A stretch of DNA of 64,000 nt from Lysinibacillus fusiformis (GTDB lineage: Bacteria; Bacillota; Bacilli; Bacillales_A; Planococcaceae): assembly GCA_030027265.1 (NCBI GenBank), contig JASENG010000003.1, forward strand, positions 1-64,000, given 5' to 3'. A program made the position numbers and the translations under genes. Under the pieces are notes generated by a model. That model did not search any database. It was not told where the DNA came from and saw only the letters and a list, made by a program, of their open reading frames with translations. This document shows, piece after piece, positions 17,532-26,096 of this stretch. The stretch's first letter is position 1. Every line of letters begins with the position of its first letter.

Positions 17532-18377
17532 TTATGACAATGCTGCATAGGTAGAGCCGATAAATTCTTTAAATCTATCTTCTTCATCAACAAAGGGAAA
17601 GTGGTTACTCTTTTCAAAGGTATAGAATGTGGCATTCGGCATAAGAGAAGCTGCTTCAGCCGAGTATTGATGCGGGCATTGTGCGTCAAATTTACCACAA
17701 TAGATATAGGCTTTTGTAAGCACTTTTGCCAATTGTGGACGTAAGTCATAGGTTGGGAGTTCTACATAAGAAAAATAATCCAACCGTTTCGAAACGGTTC
17801 TCCCGCTATTTGGCCGACTGATCATTTTTTCATAGCTTTCTTCCAGATATAAAGACATCAGAGTCCATTCCTTATTTCCGCTCTTTCTTTCTTCTAAAGT
17901 CGTATTTGGATGTCGCAGCATCGTAAAAATCTCTTTGATTCTTTTATTGTTAGGATTCTCTTGGCAGTAAATACTATCCGGATGATTCATATAGTCACTT
18001 GATGCACATAATCCTCCTGCCACAATATGCATTAAAGACTCAGGATGCATAATGGCATATTTCAACGCCAGCATTCCACCAGTCGAATGCCCTGCAAAAA
18101 TCCATTTATCAATCGCCATAGAGTGACGAATGGCTTCTATATCCTCCACGCTATCACTCATACTATAAGTATAAATAGAAGTGTCGTCAGTCGATTTTCC
18201 ACAGCCTCTTAAATTGACTAAATAGACCGTGTAGTGATCGGTGAATTGATTTGCAAATAAATTGCCTCTTTGATCATATTCACTGTATAAATGTGTTACA
18301 CAGATTGGTTCTCCACTGCCACTTTTGAAAACTTCAAATGATCCTCTATTTGTTTCTATTAACAGTTGCTCCCACAT
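17532..18377 (-). CDS. Alpha/beta hydrolase
   Basis: A 281-residue alpha/beta fold hydrolase. The nucleophile elbow is AGHSTGG with Ser98; the oxyanion-region motif VNLRGCGKS is at about 54-62; an acid in YCGKFDAQCP and the histidine in KSNHFPFVDEED complete a plausible triad. The group includes proline iminopeptidase-like enzymes. The ATG at 18377 follows GGGGAG at 12 bases. A tandem structured-RNA candidate and a terminator lie upstream and may control it. Confidence 0.88.
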   Translation of the reverse strand: MWEQLLIETNRGSFEVFKSGSGEPICVTHLYSEYDQRGNLFANQFTDHYTVYLVNLRGCGKSTDDTSIYTYSMSDSVEDIEAIRHSMAIDKWIFAGHSTGGMLALKYAIMHPESLMHIVAGGLCASSDYMNHPDSIYCQENPNNKRIKEIFTMLRHPNTTLEERKSGNKEWTLMSLYLEESYEKMISRPNSGRTVSKRLDYFSYVELPTYDLRPQLAKVLTKAYIYCGKFDAQCPHQYSAEAASLMPNATFYTFEKSNHFPFVDEEDRFKEFIGSTYAALS

Positions 18378-18463
18378 AGAAAGTCTACTCTCCCCAAATT
18401 ATGTATTTAATATAGAGATAGATTCTATAAAAATTTCCAAAACCCTTGTTTTATAGAGAGAAA

Positions 18464-18509
18464 CAAAAAAGAGTGCAAACAAAATCGCAATGATTTTGTT
18501 CACACTCTT
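18464..18509 (-). terminator. Rho-independent terminator below the tandem RNA elements
   Basis: On the minus strand AAGAGTGTGAACAAAATC pairs with GATTTTGTTTGCACTCTT around ATTGC and is followed by TTTTTTG. It lies between the duplicated RNA-like elements and the hydrolase start at 18377, so a minus-strand transcript from 18.5-19.1 kb ends here. Confidence 0.85.
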
Positions 18510-18542
18510 AAGTTTAGGATTAAATTCAAAATTGCTATAAGA

Positions 18543-18738
18543 GCCGCCTTGCCGTAATTATTATAGAAAGTTTTTAACCACCACTTCTCAAAGTGGGTGT
18601 TCGCAAAAGATTTCTTGTATATCATCAGTCACCATGATGTGATGCTCGCCATTCCATCCTCGATCTAAAACTCCCTTTTACAGCTTAAAGGTTAAAACTT
18701 AATATTCTACGTACAACGCAGCTGTAATATTATATTAA
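18543..18738 (-). ncRNA. Structured RNA candidate, copy 1
   Basis: About 195 bp nearly identical to copy 2. On the minus strand the ends pair (AAGTTTTAACC at 18700-18690 with GGTTAAAAACTT at 18579-18568). Inside are a hairpin CCACTTTGAGAAGTGG and a hairpin CATCA(12-nt loop)TGATG. A TATAAT box at 18734-18729 lies just outside the closing stem and would start transcription on the minus strand. No open frame is credible. I do not recognise the RNA class. Confidence 0.5.
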
Positions 18739-18833
18739 GATAAAGAATAACTACTTACAAGTAAGTATTTTAAATGAATGATTTCAAGAGAAACTTATTA
18801 GGTATTTTGGATTTCTTTGTTAATGAAATAGAA

Positions 18834-19028
18834 GCCGCCTTGCCGTAATATTATAGAAAGTTTTTAACCACCACTCCTCAAAGTGGGTGTTCGCAAAAGA
18901 TTTCTTGTATATCATCAGTCTCCATGATATGATGCTCGCCATTCCATCCTCGATCTAAAACTCCCTTTTACAGCTTAAAGGTTAAAACTTAATATTCTAC
19001 GTACAACGCAGCTGCAATATTATATTAA
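18834..19028 (-). ncRNA. Structured RNA candidate, copy 2
   Basis: Second copy of the element, 291 bp upstream of copy 1 in transcription order. It has the same closing stem (18990-18980 with 18869-18858), hairpins and TATAAT box (19024-19019). The copies differ at only a handful of positions. Those I checked in the hairpins fall in loops (TTTGAGGA versus TTTGAGAA; CATGGAGAC versus CATGGTGAC). Similarity continues outside the core, to about 18832 for copy 1 and 19115 for copy 2 (CAAGTAAGTATTTT and GAGAAACTTATTAGG blocks). Confidence 0.5.
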
Positions 19029-19240
19029 AATATTGAACCCTCTTGTGCAAGTAAGTATTTTGAAAAAATTTTTCAAGAGAAACTTATTAGGTATTTTGGG
19101 TTTCTTTGTTAAATAAAAATTCGAATACTACCAATAGAATATTAAAAACCTTGAACCAACCAGATAATGTCGAACATTATATAGAAAAATAATACATTGA
19201 TTGCTATACTATTTTTAGAAAGGTAAGGGAGAGATATAGC

Positions 19241-19639
19241 ATGCAAAATGTATCGAAACGAACGATATTATGGCTTGTACCGATTGCGATTATAGCAATT
19301 TTTTGGTATTTTTATGGTCCCCAGGAAGAAATAACAGATAATGAATATATTTCATACATAAAAGAATCTCCTATAAATGAATCCAAGGTTTCATATGATG
19401 ATGCTTTTGCCGATGTATGTACAGATACAAAATGGGTTTATTTTAAAACGCAAAAAAATCATAATGTAGTTGAGTTCAAGGGAGCTTGCCAGATTGAAAG
19501 CAATCAAACAGATGTAAATTTACAGTTTGTAGTTGAGGATAACCAAAAAAGCTATGACATTGGGGTACTGCTTATTGGTGGAGAACAACAAACGAAAGAA
19601 AAACGTGATGAACTATTAAATATGGTTACAAGTAATTAA
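19241..19639 (+). CDS. Membrane-anchored hypothetical protein
   Basis: 132 residues with one N-terminal membrane segment (about 8-25, ILWLVPIAIIAIFWYFYG) and an extracytoplasmic domain containing two cysteines (VCTDTKW and GACQIE), which could form a disulphide. The domain ends with a conserved-looking helix (EKRDELLNMV). GGGAG precedes the ATG and a terminator follows. Family not recognised. Confidence 0.65.
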   Translation: MQNVSKRTILWLVPIAIIAIFWYFYGPQEEITDNEYISYIKESPINESKVSYDDAFADVCTDTKWVYFKTQKNHNVVEFKGACQIESNQTDVNLQFVVEDNQKSYDIGVLLIGGEQQTKEKRDELLNMVTSN

Positions 19640-19642
19640 ATC

Positions 19643-19687
19643 AAAGTTACCTCGAAGTTGCCTGATTTCATTGGGTAACTTTTTTAT
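19643..19687 (+). terminator. Rho-independent terminator
   Basis: AAAGTTACC (19643-19651) pairs with GGTAACTTT, followed by TTTTATT on the plus strand. Confidence 0.8.
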
Positions 19688-19754
19688 TTGCTTAATTACT
19701 AAGTGAAAGTTTGATATATTTGATTAAGATAATATTGGGAAAGCAGGTAATTTT

Positions 19755-20621
19755 ATGAATGTTGCATCTATTGTGAAACTATCTATTTCAATGGCTATTT
19801 TCGGCTCCATTGGCTTTTTTACAATACATACCGGGATACCCGCTGTTGAACTTGTGTTTGTTCGATGTATTTTCGCCACCCTATTTTTAAGTGCAATGTG
19901 GTATTTTACAGGTGGCCATAAAACGGAAAATTGGAGTAAACGGGAGGTTCTTCAAACTTGTCTTTGCGGAATTTTTCTGGTGCTCAATTGGGTATTTTTA
20001 TTTAAAGCCTTTGAAGAAATGTCGATATCCATTACCATCTCAATTTATAATTTAGCCCCTATTTTTGTTTTAATTTTTGGCGCCCTTTTCTTAAAAGAGA
20101 AAATGACGGTTCCAGGGCTTCTTGCAACAATCGTTTGTTTTATTGGCAGTATTCTAATCGTTGGAATCAATAACTTCCAATCCATTGATCAATTGATGAG
20201 TTCAGGCTTTATTTGGGCGTTGCTCTCTGCGATTTGCTATGCATTAACCATGATAACAAGTAAAACGATTCAAAACTTGTCTCCTTATTCGATGACGTTT
20301 ATTCAAACAGCCATCGGGATTGTCATGCTATTGCCATTTTGCGATTTCAACTTGTTTTACGGTTTATCGATGACGAATTGGATTTATATTTTTGGAACGG
20401 GATTAATCCATACAGGTTTTGTTTATTATTTGTTCTTCGATAGTGTTCGCAGTCTCCCAACTTTCTTGGTTTCTGTTCTCACTTTTGTCGATCCTGTCGT
20501 TGCGATTTTGCTGGATATCGTGATTCTATCGTTTAGTCCAACAATTTTACAGACATTAGGTATTCTATTAATCTTTGGGGGTATTTTTTATACTGTAAGA
20601 CCAAGAAAAAAACTGGCTTAG
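19755..20621 (+). CDS. EamA/DMT family transporter
   Basis: A 288-residue, ten-helix drug/metabolite transporter with two EamA repeats (about 5-140 and 150-285). Helix pairs such as SITISIYNLAPIFVLIFGALFLKEKM are typical. It probably exports an amino acid or related metabolite; substrate unknown. It is monocistronic: an AGCAGG ribosome site lies in front and a terminator directly behind. Confidence 0.9.
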   Translation: MNVASIVKLSISMAIFGSIGFFTIHTGIPAVELVFVRCIFATLFLSAMWYFTGGHKTENWSKREVLQTCLCGIFLVLNWVFLFKAFEEMSISITISIYNLAPIFVLIFGALFLKEKMTVPGLLATIVCFIGSILIVGINNFQSIDQLMSSGFIWALLSAICYALTMITSKTIQNLSPYSMTFIQTAIGIVMLLPFCDFNLFYGLSMTNWIYIFGTGLIHTGFVYYLFFDSVRSLPTFLVSVLTFVDPVVAILLDIVILSFSPTILQTLGILLIFGGIFYTVRPRKKLA

Positions 20622-20640
20622 CTTTATAAGATTAATCGAT

Positions 20641-20670
20641 AAAAGCCCTTCAACTCAATGATGGGCTTTT
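20641..20670 (+). terminator. Rho-independent terminator after the EamA gene
   Basis: AAAAGCCC/GGGCTTTT stem with a 14-base loop, followed by a short T/A run. Confidence 0.75.
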
Positions 20671-20832
20671 AATGGTTGCAAAACAACAAAGCACCTTCCC
20701 AGATTGAATTTAATCACTTAATTCCACCAATAATTTAATATCGTCTCTAGAACTAACTAATTCAATGTTTTCATATACACCTGGGGTTCGTTAAAATTTC
20801 ATTCTTCTTATTATGTTTGAAAAAACAATTAT

Positions 20833-21510
20833 TTATTTGAACTTGCTTGGCTTTAAACTAATTGTATAACTTACTTGAATAAGCATTAATACTGCACCAA
20901 TACCAATAATACCGATCAACTGAGAATCCCCTGTAAATGCTGAATAATACATTAGGCCAAATGCTAAAATAACAAGCCCCCAAATAATAACTGAATAGAG
21001 ATTGTATAAACCTTTCAACATGACATATTTCTCGCCATCATCAAATTGTTCGAAATACTCCTCACTATAATTTTTGGATTGAGGATTAGGAAACTTAAAA
21101 TTCGGATTGGTAATTCGAACAATCTTTTCACTAGGAATCAGAGTTACAAATGATACTAGCATCAGTATAAAACTAACTAAAACAATTTCTGGCTGAGTAT
21201 CTCTTAATAACAAAAATCCTGTAAGCAGTGCAATAAAAGAAAGAGTTAGTGCTATTTGAATATAAGTTGCAGCTGTATAAGCTTTTCGCTCTAAAATAAC
21301 CTGATGAATATCTTCTTTTTCTTGATCCACTTCTCCTAAGCTGCCTTGCACTGCTTTCCAAACATTAAGACGGGCTGCTATTAAACAAAGAATCACAACT
21401 AAGTTAGCTATCATTAAGGTAGTTGCTTTGAAAGAATGAATCTCCAGACCAGAAAACATCTGAAATAACCCATAACAAAAGATTGCGATATACACTATCA
21501 ATAGTTTCAA
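20833..21510 (-). CDS. DUF3169-type membrane protein
   Basis: 225 residues with about six hydrophobic segments arranged in three pairs. The loop NPNFKFPNPQSKNYSEEYFEQFDDGEKY between helices matches the DUF3169 pattern. Function unknown. Its start overlaps the stop of the XRE regulator gene by four bases (21507-21510), so the two are translationally coupled. Confidence 0.8.
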   Translation of the reverse strand: MKLLIVYIAIFCYGLFQMFSGLEIHSFKATTLMIANLVVILCLIAARLNVWKAVQGSLGEVDQEKEDIHQVILERKAYTAATYIQIALTLSFIALLTGFLLLRDTQPEIVLVSFILMLVSFVTLIPSEKIVRITNPNFKFPNPQSKNYSEEYFEQFDDGEKYVMLKGLYNLYSVIIWGLVILAFGLMYYSAFTGDSQLIGIIGIGAVLMLIQVSYTISLKPSKFK

Positions 21511-21713
21511 GACAGTTCCTCCTCACTAAAAATAAATACATTTTCAATCGGTTCATGAAAAACATTTGCAATTCGAACAGCAATTATTAACGAAGGCATA
21601 TACTCATTTCTTTCAATTAAACTAACGGTTTGCCTAGAAATTCTTGCTTTTTTGGCTAACTCCGTTTGATTGAGACCATCTCTTGCCCTCAATTCTTTGA
21701 GACGAGTTTTCAT
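21507..21713 (-). CDS. XRE family transcriptional regulator
   Basis: A 68-residue single-domain Cro/CI-type helix-turn-helix protein. The HTH is LNQTELAKKARISRQTVSLIE at about residues 14-34, with the family tail YMPSLIIAVRIANVFHEPIENVF. Such mini-regulators in Bacilli are commonly paired with a DUF3169 or other membrane partner, as here. Confidence 0.92.
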   Translation of the reverse strand: MKTRLKELRARDGLNQTELAKKARISRQTVSLIERNEYMPSLIIAVRIANVFHEPIENVFIFSEEELS

Positions 21714-21947
21714 CTAATCACCTCAGAGTAAATTGTAATTCATCTTATGCATTTTGACAATGATATTAGTCAAAGAGCTTGGCAAAATTGCAAACTATAG
21801 GCAATAGATAAAACAAATTTTATTTGGGTACTTATGTACAAAATAATGAGCACAATTTCTGTTTTAGAAATGTGCCCGATTTTTGATGTATAAGGATTCG
21901 ATACACTTTATTTTATATCCGCATCTTTTCTTTCCAACAAAACCACC

Positions 21948-22403
21948 TTATTTCCCCTTCAATTTGACCGAAATATCTCCGTTATATTCGAGATAGCATA
22001 GTTCGATGTCTTCAAGAGAAAAAAAGCCTTTTAATCGTAAACGTGCCAGTACTTCCTCATTGGAAACGCGCACCTTTTTCAAGGACTCTTCAATGATTTC
22101 ACCCTGTTCTACCAAAAGAAGTGGTTCCCCGATAATGATTTTTTCTGCTTTCTTTGATTTACTTGTCAGCCAGTCAAAAAGATAGATCATTACCATTAAT
22201 AAAAGAATAAGAATGAAAGTAAACCAAAACGTATAATCCTGAGAGATGGTTACATCCCATCCAATACTTGTCATCAGTACCATGAATGCAAAATCGATTG
22301 GCGTAGATTGGTTTAATTCCTTGCTTCCCATTAAACGAAAAACCACAAACATACAAATTAAAACAAGCGGAAATTCTACTAAAATCCGAATCATTTCTTT
22401 CAT
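21948..22403 (-). CDS. DUF421 (YetF-like) membrane protein, short form
   Basis: 151 residues: two or three N-terminal helices, including LVLICMFVVFRLMGSKELNQ, and a C-terminal cytoplasmic DUF421 domain (PLLLVEQGEIIEESLKKVRVSNEEVLARLR). Typical YetF proteins are about 220-230 residues, so this is a short version lacking the C-terminal tail. Related proteins occur in sporulating Bacilli. AAGGAGCACTGC precedes ATG 22403. Confidence 0.82.
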   Translation of the reverse strand: MKEMIRILVEFPLVLICMFVVFRLMGSKELNQSTPIDFAFMVLMTSIGWDVTISQDYTFWFTFILILLLMVMIYLFDWLTSKSKKAEKIIIGEPLLLVEQGEIIEESLKKVRVSNEEVLARLRLKGFFSLEDIELCYLEYNGDISVKLKGK

Positions 22404-22549
22404 GCAGTGCTCCTTTTGAGGCAGGATTTTATCCCTCTCATTTACTCCTATCTATAGTTACTTAGCTTTTACCCGTAATCTTTCAAATGTAATCTTTTTT
22501 CAGTGCTTTCTGAGTACAAAAGGTTCTCATTGACTTTCATTATAAAACT

Positions 22550-23343
22550 CTATTTTTTCTTTCCTATATATAGCAAATGAGTTGATATGCCGAGAATATA
22601 TGGATCAGTTGCCTTATCGATCATCAGGTTTATAAGTGCATCTGCTTCCCCTTTTTCTTTCCAATAATCCCAACAATCTTGATTTAAAATTGCCCCTACA
22701 TTTGAACCTAATAATTCAACAGTTTCAAAGCCATGCGATTCCATGAATGGCTTGATGTCCTCAATATTAAAATAGTAAGCTCCGGTAAAACGCCATTTAT
22801 CTGAATGATTGAAACAACCGGTATTTGAAAATTCTATGATAGACTCCATACGATTATTAGGCTTCCAATGCTCAGGATTTAAAAGAGAATTAAAAATATG
22901 CCTCACTCTTGGCATAAACGCCGCAAATATCATTCCCCCCTTTTTTGTAACTCTATATAATTCTTTGATTGCCTGCATTCGGGCATTTTCATCCTGTATG
23001 GCCCAAGCATTAGTGATGCATCAAACTGGTCTTCCTCTAACATGGAAAGTTCTTTTGCATCGGATACTAGGAAGTCGTTGAATTGACCATTTAAATTCAT
23101 TTCGTTTGCTTTACTTCTTGCCAGTTCAACTAATCTTGGCGTCAAATCACTCAATGTTACAGTGTAGCCTTCTTTCGCCAACTCCATTGAGTACTTTCCG
23201 GGACCAGCCCCATTATCTAAAACATGTCCATCTTCGGGTAAATATTTTTTTATATAATGCCAATTCACTTTAAACTCAATCGGTTCTCTTTCGGGCCTTC
23301 CCCACTCGTCAAATTGATTGTAGTAACTGATTATTTCATCCAT
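22550..23343 (-). pseudogene. Class I SAM-dependent methyltransferase, frameshifted
   Basis: Two frames together form one methyltransferase. The upstream part (start ATG 23343, GGAGG ribosome site) has motif I VLDNGAGPGKYSMELA and ends in DQFDASLMLGP. The downstream part resumes with QDENARMQAIKELYRVTKKG and runs to a normal C-terminus at 22550. Intact relatives read LGPLYHLQ at the junction; here about 10 bp are missing at 22990-23010, shifting the frame. The gene is very probably inactive. Confidence 0.88.
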
Positions 23344-23563
23344 CCTCTTGCCTCCTTTTGAATCTAAATTTACAAATAATTCGATTAAAAACAGCAAATC
23401 CCTTTTTTGGGTTTTTGATTCAAAACAAAGCTAAATATTAATATTATTAAGCTGTAAATTAAAATTATTAATTTATTTTAAAATAAATTTAATTTTTCCA
23501 TTTATTTATTCAATATTTCGTTATATAATCAAATCATCTCAAAGGGAGGAATTTCATTTCATT

Positions 23564-23929
23564 ATGGCTTATCAAGTAATCACAAATTGTCCTGTTTGCA
23601 GTAAAACCATGAAAATTACAAAGTTGCAGTGCTCTCATTGCCATACAACAATTGAAAATGAGTTCGAATTATCTAAACTGGCATCCTTATCAAAGGATCA
23701 GCTCCATTTTGTGGAAGTGTTCTTAACTTGCAGAGGGAATATCAAAGAAGTTGAAAAAGAACTGGGGATTTCCTATCCGACGGTTCGAGGAAAACTGACT
23801 GACATTATTTCATCCCTCGGATATGTAGAGAAAAAGAAAAATGAAGTAGACGAGAAAAAAGTACTTACAATGCTGGAAAATGGCGAAATCACAGCAGAAG
23901 AAGCCATTAAGCTTTTAAAAGATGAATAA
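23564..23929 (+). CDS. DUF2089 family protein
   Basis: 121 residues. An N-terminal zinc ribbon (CPVCSKTM and CSHCHTTI, residues 10-31) is followed by a helix-turn-helix-like region (FLTCRGNIKEVEKELGISYPTVRGKL) and a SHOCT-like C-terminal helix (MLENGEITAEEAIKLLK). DUF2089 proteins are putative DNA-binding regulators. First gene of a small operon with 23943-24332. The GGAGG is 14 bases from the ATG, rather far. Confidence 0.88.
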   Translation: MAYQVITNCPVCSKTMKITKLQCSHCHTTIENEFELSKLASLSKDQLHFVEVFLTCRGNIKEVEKELGISYPTVRGKLTDIISSLGYVEKKKNEVDEKKVLTMLENGEITAEEAIKLLKDE

Positions 23930-23942
23930 GGAGCGATTGAAC

Positions 23943-24332
23943 GTGAAGGAAGAAATTACAAAAGTGCTAACAATCATTCAAGAAGGAAAAATTGATGCAG
24001 ACAAAGGAACTGAATTGATTCAAGTGTTAAAAGAGAAAGAAGAAACAAGTAATAAGTCTTTTGAAAAACCCACGAAGTATTTAGATAAAACTTTAAAAGT
24101 TCGTGTTGTTTCAGCGCAAGATGATAATGTTACGATTAATTTACCTTTAAAACTTGTGAAAGCAGTATTAATGGCTGGACACAGTATCGCAGCGAGTATC
24201 CCGCAATCGGAAAAATACGTAAAAGATCTAGACATCAACATTATTGTTGAAGCAATTGATAACGAGTTAGTTGGCCAAATCCTTGATATTAAGTCGGCAA
24301 ACGGGGATACCGTTTCAATTTTTATCGATTAG
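23943..24332 (+). CDS. SHOCT-like domain protein
   Basis: 129 residues with an N-terminal SHOCT-like helix pair (EITKVLTIIQEGKIDADKG), a charged linker, and a C-terminal alpha/beta domain (LKVRVVSAQDDNVTINLPL) seen in proteins related to YvlB/DUF4097. I choose GTG 23943 because AAGGAG lies nine bases upstream; the ATG at 23922 lies inside the DUF2089 gene and has no ribosome site. Role unknown. Confidence 0.75.
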   Translation: MKEEITKVLTIIQEGKIDADKGTELIQVLKEKEETSNKSFEKPTKYLDKTLKVRVVSAQDDNVTINLPLKLVKAVLMAGHSIAASIPQSEKYVKDLDINIIVEAIDNELVGQILDIKSANGDTVSIFID

Positions 24333-24342
24333 TGATTTACTT

Positions 24343-24624
24343 ATGATACATCTAAAAGTGAAAACAAAAGACATTCGGTTTACGATTCCAATTCCATATA
24401 CATTTTTATCGGTTGCAATTTCAATTTCGTCTTCAAAACATTTACAAAAAATGATAAATAAATGGACCCATCCGCACTTTGAAAGAAAAAACATGGAGTT
24501 TACCTTTCCACGGATAGACAAAAAATGCTTATGCCTATTGTCAAGGAACTGAAACATAATAAGGGGAATCGTTCTAGTGGATATTAAAGCGAAGGACGGT
24601 ACGGAGGTTAAGGTAAGACTATAA
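24343..24624 (+). pseudogene. Third gene of the DUF2089 operon, broken by two frameshifts
   Basis: From ATG 24343 the frame reads MIHLKVKTKDIRFTIPIPY and stops early. The expected continuation appears in the other frames as MLMPIVKELKHNK and then GIVLVDIKAKDGTEVKVRL, ending with TAA at 24622-24624. The C-terminal piece resembles the end of the adjacent SHOCT-like protein (GQILDIKSANGDTVSIF), so this was probably a paralogue in the same operon. Confidence 0.72.
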
Positions 24625-24644
24625 TTTCCTATACGGCTAAAATA

Positions 24645-24689
24645 AGAAAAAAGCCTTATTTTCTCGTCACAATACCGTGAAAATGAGGC
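24645..24689 (-). terminator. Rho-independent terminator after 24714-25316
   Basis: GCCTCATTTTC and GAAAATAAGGC form a stem on the minus strand, followed by TTTTTTCTTATT. Confidence 0.8.
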
Positions 24690-24713
24690 TAGTTATATAA
24701 ATATTGAGTGTAG

Positions 24714-25316
24714 TTATAGATTTATTATTATTTCAAGTCCTGTTGACATTTCCTTTAAACTGTCGCTAAACTCTTTAAATACTAATTCAATTCCTGAAGT
24801 TTCGTCAGGCAGCGGCGGTGAAACTATAAAATTGTATGTCCGGTGCCCTGTTGAACCTCCTCCTCTATCCATTCGACAATCATATTGCTCGCTTATAGAC
24901 AATTCAAATGAAGTACGATTACGTTCACTTCTCAATTCATTCGAATCATCGAGCAACTCATCCCAATCGATATGAAGCGGAACAATACTTGCATTATCAT
25001 ACTGTCGAATGGATGTAATCGAGTATAAACGCTCACTAATTTCAATAGATTTCAAAACAGGCAAATGCTTTCGAAATCCTTTGGGCTCAATTTTTGCTTT
25101 AAACAGATTCTCATACCTCATTATTCCGAACAACTGATATAAAAAATCGGGATAAATTTCATACTGCTCAGCCCAGTTAGCCAGCGCATCATCCGGAGGT
25201 ACACCTGGATTATTATTCGAAATGGCTTTACGCTGTTGCAAGAGAGAACATATTTGTTCATCGATGGCTAAAAGTTTATTATCATAATGCTCTGCAGGTT
25301 GAGGAATTCTTTTCAT
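24714..25316 (-). CDS. Hypothetical protein, 200 aa
   Basis: A soluble protein. The N-terminal helix DNKLLAIDEQICSLLQQRKAISNN resembles a chorismate-mutase-type dimerisation helix, followed by PGVPPDDALANWAEQY. The remainder is mixed alpha/beta, with a glycine-rich RGGGSTGHRTYNF loop. Function unknown. An AGGAGG-type site precedes ATG 25316. Confidence 0.7.
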   Translation of the reverse strand: MKRIPQPAEHYDNKLLAIDEQICSLLQQRKAISNNNPGVPPDDALANWAEQYEIYPDFLYQLFGIMRYENLFKAKIEPKGFRKHLPVLKSIEISERLYSITSIRQYDNASIVPLHIDWDELLDDSNELRSERNRTSFELSISEQYDCRMDRGGGSTGHRTYNFIVSPPLPDETSGIELVFKEFSDSLKEMSTGLEIIINL

Positions 25317-25420
25317 CTGGCCCTCCTAAATTATATAGTTGTTATCAACTTAACATAAATGGATAATCGGTATTTTTTTACGGTCCCTCTCTAGCAAGAT
25401 TCGAATGCCCTACCAATAAT

Positions 25421-25893
25421 TAACCGGAAAAAATCCGCTTAAATAGAAAATAAGATAGATAATAGCAAAAATAAACGGAGAAATTCCGCCTATCGATTCG
25501 AAAAACGTGTATATGGGGGATTTTTCATAGAATAGTCGGAAAATATCCCCTTATTCACCTCAAAACAAGCTTCATTCGGCAAATAACCGGAAAATCTCCG
25601 CTTATTTTACTTTCGTAACGGATAGAAATATATCAGTTAGGACGGTTGGTATAATAACATTATCCTCGATTAAGATTCGAGTTACATCACCTTTAATTAA
25701 CCGGAAAATTTCCGCTTAATTAGAAAATAAACTAAAAGATAGCTAGAATAGACGGAGAAATTCTGCCTATCGATTCAAAAAAGGTAAAAATAGATGAAAT
25801 TTCTTAGAATAGTCGGAATATCTACCCTTATTTCCCTTGAAACGGGCTCTATTCCACAAATAACCGGAATGTTTCCGCTTATTGTAATTTCGC
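25421..25893. repeat. Paired ~200-bp intergenic repeat element, locus 3
   Basis: Two direct copies with landmark TAACCGGAAAA near 25421 and 25698, 277 bp apart. Each holds the CGGAGAAATTC core and the AGAATAGTCGGA segment and ends CCGCTTATT...TTTCG. The copies are more diverged than at loci 1 and 2. Nothing coding is visible in 25317-26096. Confidence 0.8.
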
Positions 25894-26096
25894 TAATTAC
25901 TTAACTTGAATTCTTATTAAAAAGAAGGGAGATAGATATCTATTAATCTTTTATGTTCTCTCAAAAAAATTCAAGAAAACTTTTTTAGATGCTTAAGGAG
26001 ACTCCTCATCACTAAAAAATATCTACCTCCACAATCTGACCAGATTAGGAAAATGAATGTTCACAATAGCCTCAGTAAGTACACCAATAATCTATT

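Noticed and set aside
18543..19028. Identification of the tandem element as 6S RNA, tmRNA, SRP RNA, T-box or a metabolite riboswitch
   Set aside because: No diagnostic conserved motif of these classes could be found by eye; a covariance search is required before naming it.
20690..20830. Short C-terminal-like frame (PGVYENIELVSSRDDIKLLVE) on the minus strand
   Set aside because: Only about 25 codons after a stop, no start and no match I can name; too little to call a remnant.
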